Notes under the pieces: generated by a model
What the model saw: the letters and a program-made list of their open reading frames with translations, nothing else
Told to the model about the DNA's origin: nothing
The model's database searches: none
Shown: piece by piece, positions 50,393-61,049 of the stretch
Layout of the letters: every line of letters starts with the position of its first letter
How positions within the stretch are numbered: the first letter of the stretch is position 1
DNA from: Segatella copri
GTDB lineage: Bacteria; Bacteroidota; Bacteroidia; Bacteroidales; Bacteroidaceae
Reading direction: 5' to 3'
Length of the DNA stretch: 64,000 nucleotides
NCBI RefSeq assembly: GCF_026015295.1
Contig: NZ_JAPDUW010000001.1
Span: 186,001 to 250,000, forward strand
Made by a program: the position numbers and the translations under genes

Positions 50393-51136
50393 ATGATGCA
50401 AGCAATGATATTCGCAGCAGGTTTGGGCACTCGCCTTAAGCCACTTACCGACCGCATTCCGAAGGCTCTGGTAAGTGTCGGGGGAGAACCTTTGCTCAAA
50501 CGTGTCATCTTTCAGTTGAAGGATGCCGGTTTCACTCGCATTGTAGTGAACGTGCATCATTTCTCCCAACAAATTATCGATTATCTCAGAGCACATGACA
50601 ACTTCGGTATGGACATCCGTATCAGTGATGAGAGTGAAAAGCTGCTCGAAACGGGTGGAGGTATCCGGAAGGCATGGCCGCTCTTCAACCAGTCAGAGCC
50701 TATTCTTATCCACAACGTGGATATTCTGAGTAATGTAGATCTGAAGAAATTCTACCAGATGGAGAGCAGGGATATGATTGCAGCCCGCCTGATGGTGAGC
50801 GAACGCAAGACCAAGCGCTATCTGCTCTTTGATGACAGCATGCGACTGGTGGGATGGACGAATATAGAAACGGGCGAGGTGAAGAGTCCTTATCCTGATC
50901 TCAATCCCAAAGATTATAAGATGTATGCTTTCTCGGGCATCCACATGGTTGCCCCATCGCTCTTTCCATTGATGGAGGAGGAACCGGACAAGTTCCCTAT
51001 CATGGACTTCTATCTGAAGCATTGCGACAAGGTGCGCATAGAGGGATATGTAAAGAACGACCTCAAGCTGATGGATGTGGGAAAGCAGGAGACGCTGAAA
51101 GAGGCGGAAGCATTCCTGAAATCGTTAGTTAATTAG
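50393..51136 (+). CDS. MurU-like nucleotidyltransferase
   Basis: 247 residues. Pyrophosphorylase motif FAAGLGTRLKPLTDRIPKALVSVGGEPLL, then DESEKLLETGGGIRKAWPLF, ILIHNVDILSNVDL and FSGIHMVAPSLFPLM. In pseudomonads MurU makes UDP-MurNAc from MurNAc-1-P supplied by AmgK. The upstream AmgK-like gene makes that assignment plausible; sugar-1-phosphate uridylyl or mannose-1-P guanylyl activity cannot be excluded. The exact symbol is withheld for this reason. Confidence 0.82.
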   Translation: MMQAMIFAAGLGTRLKPLTDRIPKALVSVGGEPLLKRVIFQLKDAGFTRIVVNVHHFSQQIIDYLRAHDNFGMDIRISDESEKLLETGGGIRKAWPLFNQSEPILIHNVDILSNVDLKKFYQMESRDMIAARLMVSERKTKRYLLFDDSMRLVGWTNIETGEVKSPYPDLNPKDYKMYAFSGIHMVAPSLFPLMEEEPDKFPIMDFYLKHCDKVRIEGYVKNDLKLMDVGKQETLKEAEAFLKSLVN

Positions 51137-51217
51137 TTTATAGTTAATAGCGGCTATGCCGTATAGCAAGATTACTGTAAACTATAAAATGTAAACTGTA
51201 AATTAAAATTAGATATT

Positions 51218-52828
51218 ATGCAACAGAAGATTATTATTTTGGATTTCGGTTCACAGACCACACAGCTCATCGGCCGTCGTGTCCGTGAACTCGATACCTT
51301 CTGCGAGATCATGCCTTACAACAAGTTTCCAAAGGATGACCCATCTGTCATTGGTGTCATCTTGAGCGGTAGCCCTTATTCCGTTCATGATCCGGAAGCT
51401 TTCAAGGTAGATCTGAGCCAGTTTATTGGCCGTATTCCTGTGCTCGGCATCTGCTATGGTGCTCAGTTCCTCTCTTACGCCCAGGGCGGTAAGGTGGAGG
51501 CTGCTGACAGCCGTGAGTATGGTCGTGCCAACTTGGAGCATTTCGATAAGGAGAATCCTTTGTTCAAGGGATTCATCGAGAACTCTCAGGTTTGGATGAG
51601 CCATGGTGATACCATCACTGCTATCCCTGAGGATTACAAGTGCATCGCTTCTACTGCTAATGTGAAGTATGCTGCTTATGCTTCTACCAAGCAGCCTGTA
51701 TGGGCAGTACAGTTCCACCCAGAGGTGTTCCACTCTTTGCAGGGTACACAGCTCTTGAAGAACTTCGTGGTTGATATCTGCGGAAGTAAGCAGGACTGGA
51801 GTGCTGACTCTTTTGTTGAGACAACAGTTGCTGAGTTGAAGGAACAGTTGGGCGACGATAAGGTTATCCTCGGTCTTTCTGGCGGTGTTGACTCCAGTGT
51901 GGCTGCCGTTCTCCTGAACAAGGCTATCGGCAAGAACCTTACCTGTATCTTCGTAGATCATGGTATGTTGCGCAAGAATGAGTTCCGTGACGTGATGGAA
52001 GACTACAAGTGTTTGGGCTTGAATGTAATCGGCGTGGATGCATCCGAGAAGTTCTTTGCTGACCTGGCTGGTGTTACTGACCCTGAGAAGAAGCGTAAGA
52101 TTATCGGCCGCGACTTCGTAGAGGTTTTCAATGCTGAGGCTAAAAAGCAGACTGGTGCCAAGTGGTTGGCTCAGGGTACCATCTATCCTGACCGTATCGA
52201 GAGCTTGAATATCACCGGTAAGGTGATCAAGAGTCATCACAACGTAGGTGGTCTTCCTAAGGAGATGAACCTTCAGTTGTGTGAGCCTTTGAAGTGGCTG
52301 TTTAAGGATGAGGTTCGCCGTGTAGGTCGCTCTATGGGTATGCCAGAGCACCTGATTACTCGTCACCCATTCCCAGGTCCTGGTTTGGCTGTCCGAATCT
52401 TGGGCGATATTACTCCTGAGAAGGTACGTATCCTTCAGGATGCTGACGATATCTATATCCGTGGCTTGCGTGAGTATAAGGTGAAGTTGAATGGTGAGGA
52501 AGCTCGTCGCGTCCTGGCTGCCGGTGTTCCTGCTGACATGCAGAATGGCGAGATCGAGGTTTCTCTCTACGATCAGATCTGGCAGGCTGGTACCGTATTG
52601 CTTTCTACTGTCCGTTCAGTAGGTGTGATGGGTGATGAGCGTACATACGAGCACCCGGTTGCCTTGCGTGCTGTAACCAGTACTGATGCGATGACTGCTG
52701 ACTGGGCACATCTTCCTTATGATTTCATGGCTAAGGTAAGTAATGAGATTATTAATAAGGTGAAGGGTGTAAACCGTGTATGTTATGACATCTCTTCAAA
52801 ACCACCTTCGACAATTGAGTGGGAATAA
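51218..52828 (+). CDS. guaA: GMP synthase (glutamine-hydrolysing)
   Basis: 536 residues, GATase plus ATP-pyrophosphatase and dimerisation domains. It makes GMP from XMP. GATase: [19 protein letters not shown], catalytic Cys in [16 protein letters not shown] and the His-Glu of [11 protein letters not shown]-loop: [19 protein letters not shown]-terminal: [15 protein letters not shown] and [15 protein letters not shown], the standard end. The 80-base upstream gap holds short tagttaat/taaactat repeats. Confidence 0.98.
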   Translation: MQQKIIILDFGSQTTQLIGRRVRELDTFCEIMPYNKFPKDDPSVIGVILSGSPYSVHDPEAFKVDLSQFIGRIPVLGICYGAQFLSYAQGGKVEAADSREYGRANLEHFDKENPLFKGFIENSQVWMSHGDTITAIPEDYKCIASTANVKYAAYASTKQPVWAVQFHPEVFHSLQGTQLLKNFVVDICGSKQDWSADSFVETTVAELKEQLGDDKVILGLSGGVDSSVAAVLLNKAIGKNLTCIFVDHGMLRKNEFRDVMEDYKCLGLNVIGVDASEKFFADLAGVTDPEKKRKIIGRDFVEVFNAEAKKQTGAKWLAQGTIYPDRIESLNITGKVIKSHHNVGGLPKEMNLQLCEPLKWLFKDEVRRVGRSMGMPEHLITRHPFPGPGLAVRILGDITPEKVRILQDADDIYIRGLREYKVKLNGEEARRVLAAGVPADMQNGEIEVSLYDQIWQAGTVLLSTVRSVGVMGDERTYEHPVALRAVTSTDAMTADWAHLPYDFMAKVSNEIINKVKGVNRVCYDISSKPPSTIEWE

Positions 52829-52840
52829 ACAGAATAAAAA

Positions 52841-52861
52841 GTCGCCTTCAAAGAGGGCGAC
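52841..52861. terminator. Bidirectional terminator between guaA and mscL
   Basis: Stem gtcgccttc / gagggcgac (one wobble) with an A-run before and a T-run after; serves both convergent genes. Confidence 0.9.
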
Positions 52862-52872
52862 TTTTTTTATTC

Positions 52873-53298
52873 TTATTTCTGGTTCTTCAGGAGATCACGT
52901 ATTTCCATGAGAAGTTTTTCTTCATTGCTTGGCTCCGGAGCCTTAGGTGCTTCTGCCGGTTTTTCCTCTTTCTTCTTGGAAATCTTGTTCACCACCTTGA
53001 TGAGCATGAAGATACAGAAGGCAACGATGAGGAAGTCGAAACAGGTCTGGAGGAAGTTACCGTAGTTGATGGTAGCCGCCTTCAGTTCCTCACCCGCTAC
53101 ATTGACGGTAGGTAGGGTGAATTTGAGGTCGGCGAAATTCACGCCGCCAATCAGCCATCCTATAGGAGGCATGATGACATCATCTACAACGGAGCTCACG
53201 ATTTTGCCAAAGGCACCACCGATGATAACACCGACAGCCATGTCGAGCACATTGCCACGCATGGCGAATTCCTTGAATTCATTCAAAAATTTACTCAT
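52873..53298 (-). CDS. mscL: Large-conductance mechanosensitive channel MscL
   Basis: 141 residues. N-terminal [38 protein letters not shown] is the pore helix motif; second membrane helix is [22 protein letters not shown]. The C-terminal bundle helix is [17 protein letters not shown]. Homopentameric tension release valve. Long leader of about 200 nt if the -7 box at 53501-53509 is used. Confidence 0.97.
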   Translation of the reverse strand: MSKFLNEFKEFAMRGNVLDMAVGVIIGGAFGKIVSSVVDDVIMPPIGWLIGGVNFADLKFTLPTVNVAGEELKAATINYGNFLQTCFDFLIVAFCIFMLIKVVNKISKKKEEKPAEAPKAPEPSNEEKLLMEIRDLLKNQK

Positions 53299-53500
53299 AC
53301 TTTTATCTTTTTAATTATAACTATAGTTTGATTGTTCTCCTTTTTCTCTTTTCTTATATATATAATAAGGTATAGAATGCTGAGTCTTTCCTTTGCTTTT
53401 TGCAATATGGAGTTGTCAGTATGGCATGTAATGAGTGAAAATAATGCCAATATTAAAGCTCTACTATTCTTTTTTAACTTATTTAATACTCATTCTGGTT

Positions 53501-53509
53501 GCAAAGTTA
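53501..53509 (-). promoter_or_regulatory. -7 element, minus strand (mscL side)
   Basis: TAACTTTGC on the minus strand, about 200 bases upstream of mscL, 12 bases from a diverging box on the plus strand. Confidence 0.5.
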
Positions 53510-53521
53510 GAAAAAAATTAG

Positions 53522-53530
53522 TAACTTTGC
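53522..53530 (+). promoter_or_regulatory. -7 element of gap
   Basis: TAACTTTGC, giving a leader of about 115 nt before ATG 53653. Confidence 0.65.
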
Positions 53531-53640
53531 GCTCGAAAAGAAGAAAAAATGCTCTAAGGCGTAAAATTTTGAATGTTTCAGCATCGGATGAACGCTCGAA
53601 AGCAGTTAAAAAAGTAATTTTTATTAAACTTTTAATTTAA

Positions 53641-54684
<1,044 letters not shown>

Positions 54685-54713
54685 TTCGTTGCCTCTTAAC
54701 GATTAAGTATATG

Positions 54714-54744
54714 GCCGTCCAGCATTTTTTCAATGCTGGACGGC
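54714..54744 (+). terminator. Terminator of gap
   Basis: Perfect 13-bp stem gccgtccagcatt / aatgctggacggc followed by ttttt. Confidence 0.95.
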
Positions 54745-54805
54745 TTTTTGTTTTTATAAGTGAGAATTTCTTTTCATTTTATTTTGTTTTCTCAATAATT
54801 TCATT

Positions 54806-54814
54806 TAACTTTGC
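54806..54814 (+). promoter_or_regulatory. -7 element of miaA, directly at the start codon
   Basis: TAACTTTGC, then GGC and ATG at 54818. Transcription would begin at or next to the ATG. Confidence 0.6.
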
Positions 54815-54817
54815 GGC

Positions 54818-55786
54818 ATGAAATATTCGATGATAACCATATTGGGACCTACGGCGAGTGGTAAGACGAGTCTTGCTGCCGCTCTTGCAGCCAGGATCAA
54901 TAGCCTGGGTGCCCATTTGTCGGGTACCCCTGCCAAGGGTGCTGAAATCATTAGTGCTGACAGCCGGCAGGTATATCGCGGCATGGATATAGGTACGGGT
55001 AAGGATCTGGCTGACTATACCATCCATGGCAAGCAGATACCTTATCACCTCATTGACATCTGTGAGCCTGGTACGAAATATAATCTCTTTGAATATCAGC
55101 AGGATTTTTATGATGCCTATCAGGATATTCAGAAGAGAGGGGCTTTTCCGATATTATGTGGAGGTACAGGACTCTATATTGAGTCGGTGCTGAAAGGTTA
55201 TCATCTCTCACCTGTTCCGCAGAACCCGGAACTCCGTGAGTCATTGGCTCATAAGAGTTTAGAGGAACTTACGCTGATACTGAAAGAGCTGAAGGCGAAA
55301 ACGGGTTCTAATATGCACAATCGCACAGACGTGGATACAGCACAGCGAGCTATCCGGGCGATAGAGATTGAAAGCTATAATCTGGAGCATCCGATGCCCG
55401 AACGTGAACTCCCTGCGGTTGATTCGCTGATTATCGGTGTCAGCATAGACCGGGACGCAAGAAGGGAGAAAATTTCACGGAGACTGAAACAGCGATTGGA
55501 TGAGGGAATGGTAGATGAAATCAAGGGACTGCTAGATCGTGGTATTCCTGCCGAAAATCTCATCTATTATGGTTTGGAATATAAGTTTATTACAGAATAT
55601 GTGATCGGTAAGACTTCATACGATGAGATGTATCGCGGTCTGGAAATAGCAATCCATCAGTTTGCCAAAAGGCAGATGACGTGGTTCAGAGGTATGGAGC
55701 GCAGAGGCTTTACTATCCATTGGGTAGATGCATTGCAGCCAATGGAGAAAAAGGTGGAGACGGTTTTGGAGCTGATGAGAAGCTAG
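54818..55786 (+). CDS. miaA: tRNA dimethylallyltransferase
   Basis: 322 residues. MiaA adds a dimethylallyl group to A37 of tRNAs reading UNN codons, including the tRNA-Ser and tRNA-Phe encoded here. Motifs: P-loop ILGPTASGKTSLAAALA, ISADSRQVYRGMDIGTGK, LIDICEPGTKYNLFEYQQDF, ILCGGTGLYIESVLKGY and KRQMTWFR. An insertion of about 13 residues (INSLGAHLSGTPAKG) follows the P-loop helix. Confidence 0.97.
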   Translation: MKYSMITILGPTASGKTSLAAALAARINSLGAHLSGTPAKGAEIISADSRQVYRGMDIGTGKDLADYTIHGKQIPYHLIDICEPGTKYNLFEYQQDFYDAYQDIQKRGAFPILCGGTGLYIESVLKGYHLSPVPQNPELRESLAHKSLEELTLILKELKAKTGSNMHNRTDVDTAQRAIRAIEIESYNLEHPMPERELPAVDSLIIGVSIDRDARREKISRRLKQRLDEGMVDEIKGLLDRGIPAENLIYYGLEYKFITEYVIGKTSYDEMYRGLEIAIHQFAKRQMTWFRGMERRGFTIHWVDALQPMEKKVETVLELMRS

Positions 55787-55894
55787 GCTGCGGCCTGGAA
55801 TCTGGCTAGGGCTGGCATCCCGATGGAATCGGATGCAACGGTGGCTGGGCGGAAGTGATATTTTATACAACTTTCAAATTACAAAGAAGAGACA

Positions 55895-56824
55895 ATGGTA
55901 AACGAGAATAAATGGGGGCTGCTTTATTGCCCTAGAGGAGGCTGGCGAAGTAACAAGCGCTGGGAAAAAATAGAGAAGGTGCTCAAGCAGCAGGGCGTGG
56001 ATTACGACTTTGTGCAGAGCGAGAATCAGAAGAGCGTAGAACGGCTCATCAGAATGTTTATCAACAATGGTTATAAGACCATTGTCATCGTTGGTGGAGA
56101 TTCTGCGCTCAATGATGCCGTAAACTGTCTGATGCAGATAGATCCGAAAGAAAGAGAAGAGGTGGCACTGGGTGTTATTCCTAACGGACTGATGAACGAC
56201 TTTGCCCACTTCTGGGGATTCAGCGACAGCGATATCGAGAAGACGGTTGCGTCGCTGAAAAAACGTCGTATCAGAAAGATTGACCTCGGTTGTATCCGCT
56301 ATGTGAACAAGAAGGGGGAGAAATGCCGTCGCTATTTCCTCAACTGTATCAATATCGGACTCATCGCCGCCATCATGAACCTGAGAAGAAAAACCCATCA
56401 TATCTTCGGTTCACGTACCCTGTCGTTTCTCTGTTCCTTCATCCTGATGATATTCCAGCGTCTGGACTATAAGATGCATGTGAAAATCAATTCGGATGTT
56501 ATCAAGCGTAGAGTGATGACGATGTGTATAGGCAATGGAACAGGATATGGACAGACTCCGAATGCTGTGCCATATAACGGACTGCTCGATGTGTCGGTGG
56601 TATCTCATCCTAAGACAACCCAGCTCTTCGAGGGAATCTATCTTTTTGTGAAAGGTAAGTTCCTCAACCATAAGAGTGTGCATCCTTACCGTACCCGAGA
56701 GGTAGAGGTGCTCGATGCCCAGCATGCCCTGATAGGTATTGATGGCAGATTGATGAATACACCGGTAGGCCCATTCCAGATTACTGTAATTCAGGAGGTT
56801 ATCAACTTCCTGATACCTGTATAA
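55895..56824 (+). CDS. Diacylglycerol kinase catalytic-domain (YegS-like) lipid kinase
   Basis: 309 residues. DAGK_cat motifs: LYCPRGGWRSNKRW, TIVIVGGDSALNDAVNCL (GGDG-like loop with Ser in place of Gly), GVIPNGLMNDFAHFWG (GTxND-like with Leu-Met), then C-terminal MCIGNGTGYGQTPNAVPYNGLLDVSVV and IGIDGRL. The changes in both nucleotide loops are unusual. It may phosphorylate diacylglycerol, sphingoid or another lipid; Bacteroidota make sphingolipids, so both are possible. Weakly linked to miaA, 108 bases upstream. Confidence 0.8.
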   Translation: MVNENKWGLLYCPRGGWRSNKRWEKIEKVLKQQGVDYDFVQSENQKSVERLIRMFINNGYKTIVIVGGDSALNDAVNCLMQIDPKEREEVALGVIPNGLMNDFAHFWGFSDSDIEKTVASLKKRRIRKIDLGCIRYVNKKGEKCRRYFLNCINIGLIAAIMNLRRKTHHIFGSRTLSFLCSFILMIFQRLDYKMHVKINSDVIKRRVMTMCIGNGTGYGQTPNAVPYNGLLDVSVVSHPKTTQLFEGIYLFVKGKFLNHKSVHPYRTREVEVLDAQHALIGIDGRLMNTPVGPFQITVIQEVINFLIPV

Positions 56825-56888
56825 CCAGTATGCCCGTAATAAGGGAAATGTATCAAGAAAAACGTATAATGTAAAACATATAAATAAA

Positions 56889-56921
56889 AAATAGCAGAAC
56901 TTTATCCGAGTTCTGCTATTT
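56889..56921. terminator. Bidirectional terminator overlapping the Crp/Fnr stop
   Basis: Perfect 13-bp stem aaatagcagaact / agttctgctattt with A- and T-runs outside. Half of it lies inside the last codons of the minus-strand Crp/Fnr gene. Confidence 0.8.
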
Positions 56922-57606
56922 TTATGATTTCTTCTTCCTGTAAGATTTTGATTTTCCTTCCTTCTGTATTGATGAGTTCTTCTGCCGTAAAGGCTGAGAG
57001 CGTACGGATGGCATTGCTCGTTGTCATATTACAGAGATTTGCCAGATCTTCACGACTCAATCGGATGTCAAGAGTTTTTCCGTCTTTTTCTAACCCATAA
57101 GAGTCTTTCAGAAATATCAGTCCCTCGGCAAGTCGGGCACGGATATGTTTCTGGGTGAGGTTCACGGTACGGTCGTCCGATTTACCTATTTCCACACTGA
57201 GATATTTGATAAAGAAGAAGCCGATGTTGAAACTCTTGGAGATCAGTTTCATGAGAACTGCCAGCGGGAACTGGGCAACGACGCAGTTTTCCAGCGACAT
57301 GGCTGCCGTCTTGTATATCTCATCCGCAAAATAGGCTCTGAAACCAAAAAATTCAATCGGTTTGATAACACGGATAATCTGGCTTTTGCCACCGATACCT
57401 TCTTTGTATATCTTCACTTTTCCCGCTATGAGACATAGTGCATATTCGGGAGTACCCTCGTTCTTGTAGATGATTTCGTTCTTCTTATACTTCTTGATTT
57501 CCAGATGTTCTTTCAGTAAATCGAACTGGTCATCAGTGATGCCTCCCCATAGCTTAGCAATCAGCATTGCTATATTTTCTTTATCGTATTTTCCTCTAGC
57601 TGCCAT
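56902..57606 (-). CDS. Crp/Fnr family transcriptional regulator
   Basis: 234 residues from ATG 57606 (MAARGKYDKENIAML); the longer frame crosses the -7 box. Cyclic-nucleotide-like domain (EIIYKNEGTPEYALCLIAGKVKIYKEG) and C-terminal helix-turn-helix (SREDLANLCNMTTSNAIRTLSAFTAEELINTEGRKI). No Fe-S cysteine cluster. Divergent from the alpha-glucan operon, which it may regulate; that is inference. Confidence 0.92.
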   Translation of the reverse strand: MAARGKYDKENIAMLIAKLWGGITDDQFDLLKEHLEIKKYKKNEIIYKNEGTPEYALCLIAGKVKIYKEGIGGKSQIIRVIKPIEFFGFRAYFADEIYKTAAMSLENCVVAQFPLAVLMKLISKSFNIGFFFIKYLSVEIGKSDDRTVNLTQKHIRARLAEGLIFLKDSYGLEKDGKTLDIRLSREDLANLCNMTTSNAIRTLSAFTAEELINTEGRKIKILQEEEIIKIAELG

Positions 57607-57637
57607 GTGTACAAATCTTTTAAACTGAAAACTGAGT

Positions 57638-57646
57638 GCAAAAGTA
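57638..57646 (-). promoter_or_regulatory. -7 element of the Crp/Fnr gene
   Basis: TACTTTTGC on the minus strand, 31 bases upstream of ATG 57606. Confidence 0.65.
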
Positions 57647-57739
57647 ATGCTTTTTCTTGAAATAATCAAGCATTTTTGTCTAAAAATATGTTTTAAAACA
57701 TAAAAAGGCAATTTTTTCTAAAAATGGCATACAAAAAAC

Positions 57740-57771
57740 TTTGTTATACCACAAAAAAGTGTTACCTTTGA
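57740..57771 (+). promoter_or_regulatory. Promoter of the alpha-glucan operon
   Basis: TTTG at 57740-57743, 19-bp spacer, TACCTTTGA at 57763-57771; leader of about 42 nt. Confidence 0.7.
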
Positions 57772-57818
57772 AAGCAATTAATTTAGTCAACAAAAATATA
57801 GAACCTTAATATAGATCT

Positions 57819-59762
57819 ATGAGTTATCTAAAATTCGAAAAGGCCCTTATGACGAATCTTCAAGAGTCGTTGCCTAAGGAGTTGTTGAGAACAAATCGCT
57901 CGGGTGCATATTCGTGCTCAACGATTGTAGACTGTAATACCCGCAAGTATCACGGATTACTTGTCGTGCCGGTTCCAGAACTGGACGATGAGAATCATGT
58001 GCTCTTGAGTTCGCTGGATGTTACGGTGATTCAGCATGGAGCAGAGTTTAACCTCGGCTTGCACAAGTACCAGGGCAACAACTACAGTCCGATGGGCCAC
58101 AAGTACATTCGTGAGTTTGATTGTGATAAAGTGCCAACTACCCTTTATCGCGTAGGTGGTGTTATCCTGAAAAAGGAAGTTGTATTCCAGCATTATGAGA
58201 ATCGCATTCTGATTCGCTATACCCTGGTAGACGGCCATTCGGCTACAACCCTTCGTTTCCGTCCTTTTCTGGCTTTCCGCAGTGTCCGTCAGTTTACTCA
58301 TGAGAATGCTACCGCATCTCGTGATTATGCTGAGGTAGATCATGGCATCAAGACCTGTATGTATGCAGGTTATCCTGATCTCTATATGCAGTTCTCCAAG
58401 AAGAACGAGTTTAAATTCTGTCCAGATTGGTATCGTGGCGTGGAATATCCAAAGGAGCAGGAGAGAGGTTATGCTTCTAACGAAGACCTCTATGTTCCTG
58501 GTTATTTTGAAATGGATATCAAGAAAGGCGAAACCATCGTCTTTGCTGCTTCTACATCAGAAATCAAGGCGGTCAGCCTGAAGAAGCTCTTCGACAAGGA
58601 AGTGGATGAGCGTTCGCCTCGTGACAATTTCTTCCACTGTCTGGTCAATGCGGCTCATCAGTTCCATCGTCGTGAAAAGAACGATGACCGTTATATCCTG
58701 GCAGGTTACCCTTGGTTCAAGTGCCGTGCCCGCGATACATTCATCGCTCTTCCGGGTCTCACCCTCTCTATCGAGGAAGATGACTACTTCGAACTGGTGA
58801 TGAAGACTGCCATGAAGGGATACTACGAGTTTATGGAAGGCAAGCCGGTCAGCGTTCATATTGCTGAGATAGAGCAGCCTGACGTGCCATTGTGGGCTAT
58901 CTGGGCTTTGCAGCAGTATGCCAAGGAAACCAGCAAGGAAGAATGCTTCAAGAAGTATGGACAGTTTATCAAGGATGTTATCAGCTTTATCCAGGATAAC
59001 AAGCATCCGAACCTGAAGCTCGAAGAGAACGGATTGCTCTATACCGATGGTAAGGACAAGGCTGTTACCTGGATGAACTCTACTGCCAACGGCAGACCTG
59101 TGGTTCCACGTACAGGTTATATCGTAGAGTTTAATGCTTTGTGGTATAACGCTTTGTGCTTCTGTGCTTCTCTCGCTTCAACAGTAGGTGAAGAAGACAG
59201 CCAGCAGAAACTCCTGGCTCAGGCTGAGCTGACCAAGCAGGCATTTCTCGATACCTTCCTCAATGAATATGGCTATCTCTACGATTATGTTGATGGAAAT
59301 ATGATGGACTGGAGCGTTCGCCCGAACATGATATTTGCAGTGGCTTTCGACTATTCTCCATTGTCGCAAGACCAGAAGAAGCAGGTTCTTGATATCTGTA
59401 CACGCGAACTCCTTACTCCTAAGGGATTGCGTTCACTCTCGCCAAAGAGCGGTGGATATAATCCTGTTTATGTAGGTCCGCAGACCCAGCGCGACTATGC
59501 TTACCATCAGGGTACGGCGTGGCCATGGCTCGGTGGCTTCTATATGGAGGCAAGTCTGAAACTCTATAAGCGTACCCGTTTGAGCTTTATCGAACGCCAG
59601 ATGGTAGGTTATGAGGACGAAATGTCTTCCCACTGTCTCGGTACCATCAGCGAACTCTTCGATGGAAACCCTCCATTCGCAGGTCGTGGTGCCATCTCTT
59701 TCGCCATGAATGTGGCTGAGATTCTGCGTGCGCTCGAGTTACTTGAAAAATATCAATATTAA
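57819..59762 (+). CDS. Glycogen debranching enzyme (amylo-alpha-1,6-glucosidase type)
   Basis: 647 residues. N-terminal domain with RTNRSGAYSCSTIVDCNTRKYHGLLV; C-terminal (alpha/alpha)6 domain with YPWFKCRARDTFIALPGLTL, SVHIAEIEQPDVPLWAIWAL, RTGYIVEFNALWYNAL, SPKSGGYNPVYVG and YHQGTAWPWLGGFY, typical of the GDE_C group. It trims alpha-1,6 branches of glycogen. First gene of a three-gene operon; GT4 follows after 18 bases. Confidence 0.92.
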   Translation: MSYLKFEKALMTNLQESLPKELLRTNRSGAYSCSTIVDCNTRKYHGLLVVPVPELDDENHVLLSSLDVTVIQHGAEFNLGLHKYQGNNYSPMGHKYIREFDCDKVPTTLYRVGGVILKKEVVFQHYENRILIRYTLVDGHSATTLRFRPFLAFRSVRQFTHENATASRDYAEVDHGIKTCMYAGYPDLYMQFSKKNEFKFCPDWYRGVEYPKEQERGYASNEDLYVPGYFEMDIKKGETIVFAASTSEIKAVSLKKLFDKEVDERSPRDNFFHCLVNAAHQFHRREKNDDRYILAGYPWFKCRARDTFIALPGLTLSIEEDDYFELVMKTAMKGYYEFMEGKPVSVHIAEIEQPDVPLWAIWALQQYAKETSKEECFKKYGQFIKDVISFIQDNKHPNLKLEENGLLYTDGKDKAVTWMNSTANGRPVVPRTGYIVEFNALWYNALCFCASLASTVGEEDSQQKLLAQAELTKQAFLDTFLNEYGYLYDYVDGNMMDWSVRPNMIFAVAFDYSPLSQDQKKQVLDICTRELLTPKGLRSLSPKSGGYNPVYVGPQTQRDYAYHQGTAWPWLGGFYMEASLKLYKRTRLSFIERQMVGYEDEMSSHCLGTISELFDGNPPFAGRGAISFAMNVAEILRALELLEKYQY

Positions 59763-59780
59763 TAATAGGAGGACTGCTAT

Positions 59781-61049
59781 ATGAAAGTTTTAATGTTTGG
59801 ATGGGAGTATCCTCCTCACGTATTTGGTGGTTTGGCAACTGCCAACTTTGGTATCTCCCAGGGACTTCATGCCCAGGGCGATGTTGATATCACATTGTGT
59901 CTGCCTCATCCTTTCGGTGATGAGGACCGCAGTGCCTGCAAGATTGTGGCAATGAACAGTGTGCCTATCGCCTGGCGAGATGTAAATCACGACTATGTGC
60001 AGCAGCGCGTAGGTAATATCATGAGTCCGGACGATTATTTCCGCTACCGTGACCACATCTATGCCGATTTTAACTATATGCATGTAAATGACCTCGGCTG
60101 TATGGAATTTGCCGGTGGTTATCCGTCAAATCTTCATGACGAGATCAACAACTACAGCATCATTGCCGGAGTTGTAGCCCGTTCAGAAGAATTTGATATT
60201 ATCCATGCTCACGACTGGCTTACATTCCCAGCCGGAATTCATGCCAAGCGCGTGAGTGGCAAACCATTGTGCATCCACGTTCATGCTACTGATTTCGACC
60301 GTAGCCGTGGAAAGGTGAACCCTACCGTTTACGCTATCGAGAAAGACGGTATGGATAATGCCGACTGTATCATGTGTGTATCCGAACTGACCCGCCAGAC
60401 GGTGATTCACCAGTATCACCAGGATCCACGCAAGTGTTTCGCCATGCACAATGCCGTATACCCATTGAAGCAGGAGTGGCAGGATATTCCACGCCCAAAT
60501 CATAAGGGCAAGGAGAAGGTAGTAACCTTCCTGGGACGTCTTACCATGCAGAAGGGACCTGAATATTTCGTAGAGGCTGCCAACATGGTATTGCACCGTA
60601 CCCGCAATGTGCGTTTCTGTATGGCAGGTTCGGGCGATATGATGGACCAGATGATTTATCTCGCTGCCGAAAGAGGCATTGCCGACCGGTTCCACTTCCC
60701 TGGCTTTATGCGCGGCAAACAGGTTTATGAATGTCTGAAAGACAGTGATGTCTACGTGATGCCATCTGTGAGCGAGCCGTTCGGTATCTCACCTTTGGAA
60801 GCTATGCAGTGCGGCACACCAACCATTATCTCCAAGCAGAGTGGATGTGGAGAAATCCTGTCCAACTGTATCAAGGTAGACTACTGGGATATCCATGCCC
60901 TTGCTGATGCCATCTACAGCATCTGTCACAACGAGAGTCTTTTCGATTATCTCTCAGAGGAAGGCAAGAAAGAAGTAGACCAGATTACCTGGGAGAAAGT
61001 GGGAGTCCGCATCAAAGACCTGTACCTCAAGACCTTAGGGTGGAAGTAG
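59781..61049 (+). CDS. GT4 glycosyltransferase (glycogen synthase-like)
   Basis: 422 residues, GT-B fold. N-terminal LMFGWEYPPHVFGGLATANFGISQGL (glycogen-synthase-type GG loop), IIHAHDWLTFPAGIHAK, CIHVHATDFDRSRG, then C-terminal VTFLGRLTMQKGPEYFVEAA, FCMAGSGDMMDQMI and the nucleotide-binding VMPSVSEPFGISPLEAMQCGTPTI. In Bacteroidota the gene is usually next to the debranching enzyme and is likely the glycogen synthase. Confidence 0.93.
   Translation: MKVLMFGWEYPPHVFGGLATANFGISQGLHAQGDVDITLCLPHPFGDEDRSACKIVAMNSVPIAWRDVNHDYVQQRVGNIMSPDDYFRYRDHIYADFNYMHVNDLGCMEFAGGYPSNLHDEINNYSIIAGVVARSEEFDIIHAHDWLTFPAGIHAKRVSGKPLCIHVHATDFDRSRGKVNPTVYAIEKDGMDNADCIMCVSELTRQTVIHQYHQDPRKCFAMHNAVYPLKQEWQDIPRPNHKGKEKVVTFLGRLTMQKGPEYFVEAANMVLHRTRNVRFCMAGSGDMMDQMIYLAAERGIADRFHFPGFMRGKQVYECLKDSDVYVMPSVSEPFGISPLEAMQCGTPTIISKQSGCGEILSNCIKVDYWDIHALADAIYSICHNESLFDYLSEEGKKEVDQITWEKVGVRIKDLYLKTLGWK

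Noticed and set aside
51251..52366. Long minus-strand open frame inside guaA
   Set aside because: It arises from the strong codon bias of guaA and shows no protein signature.
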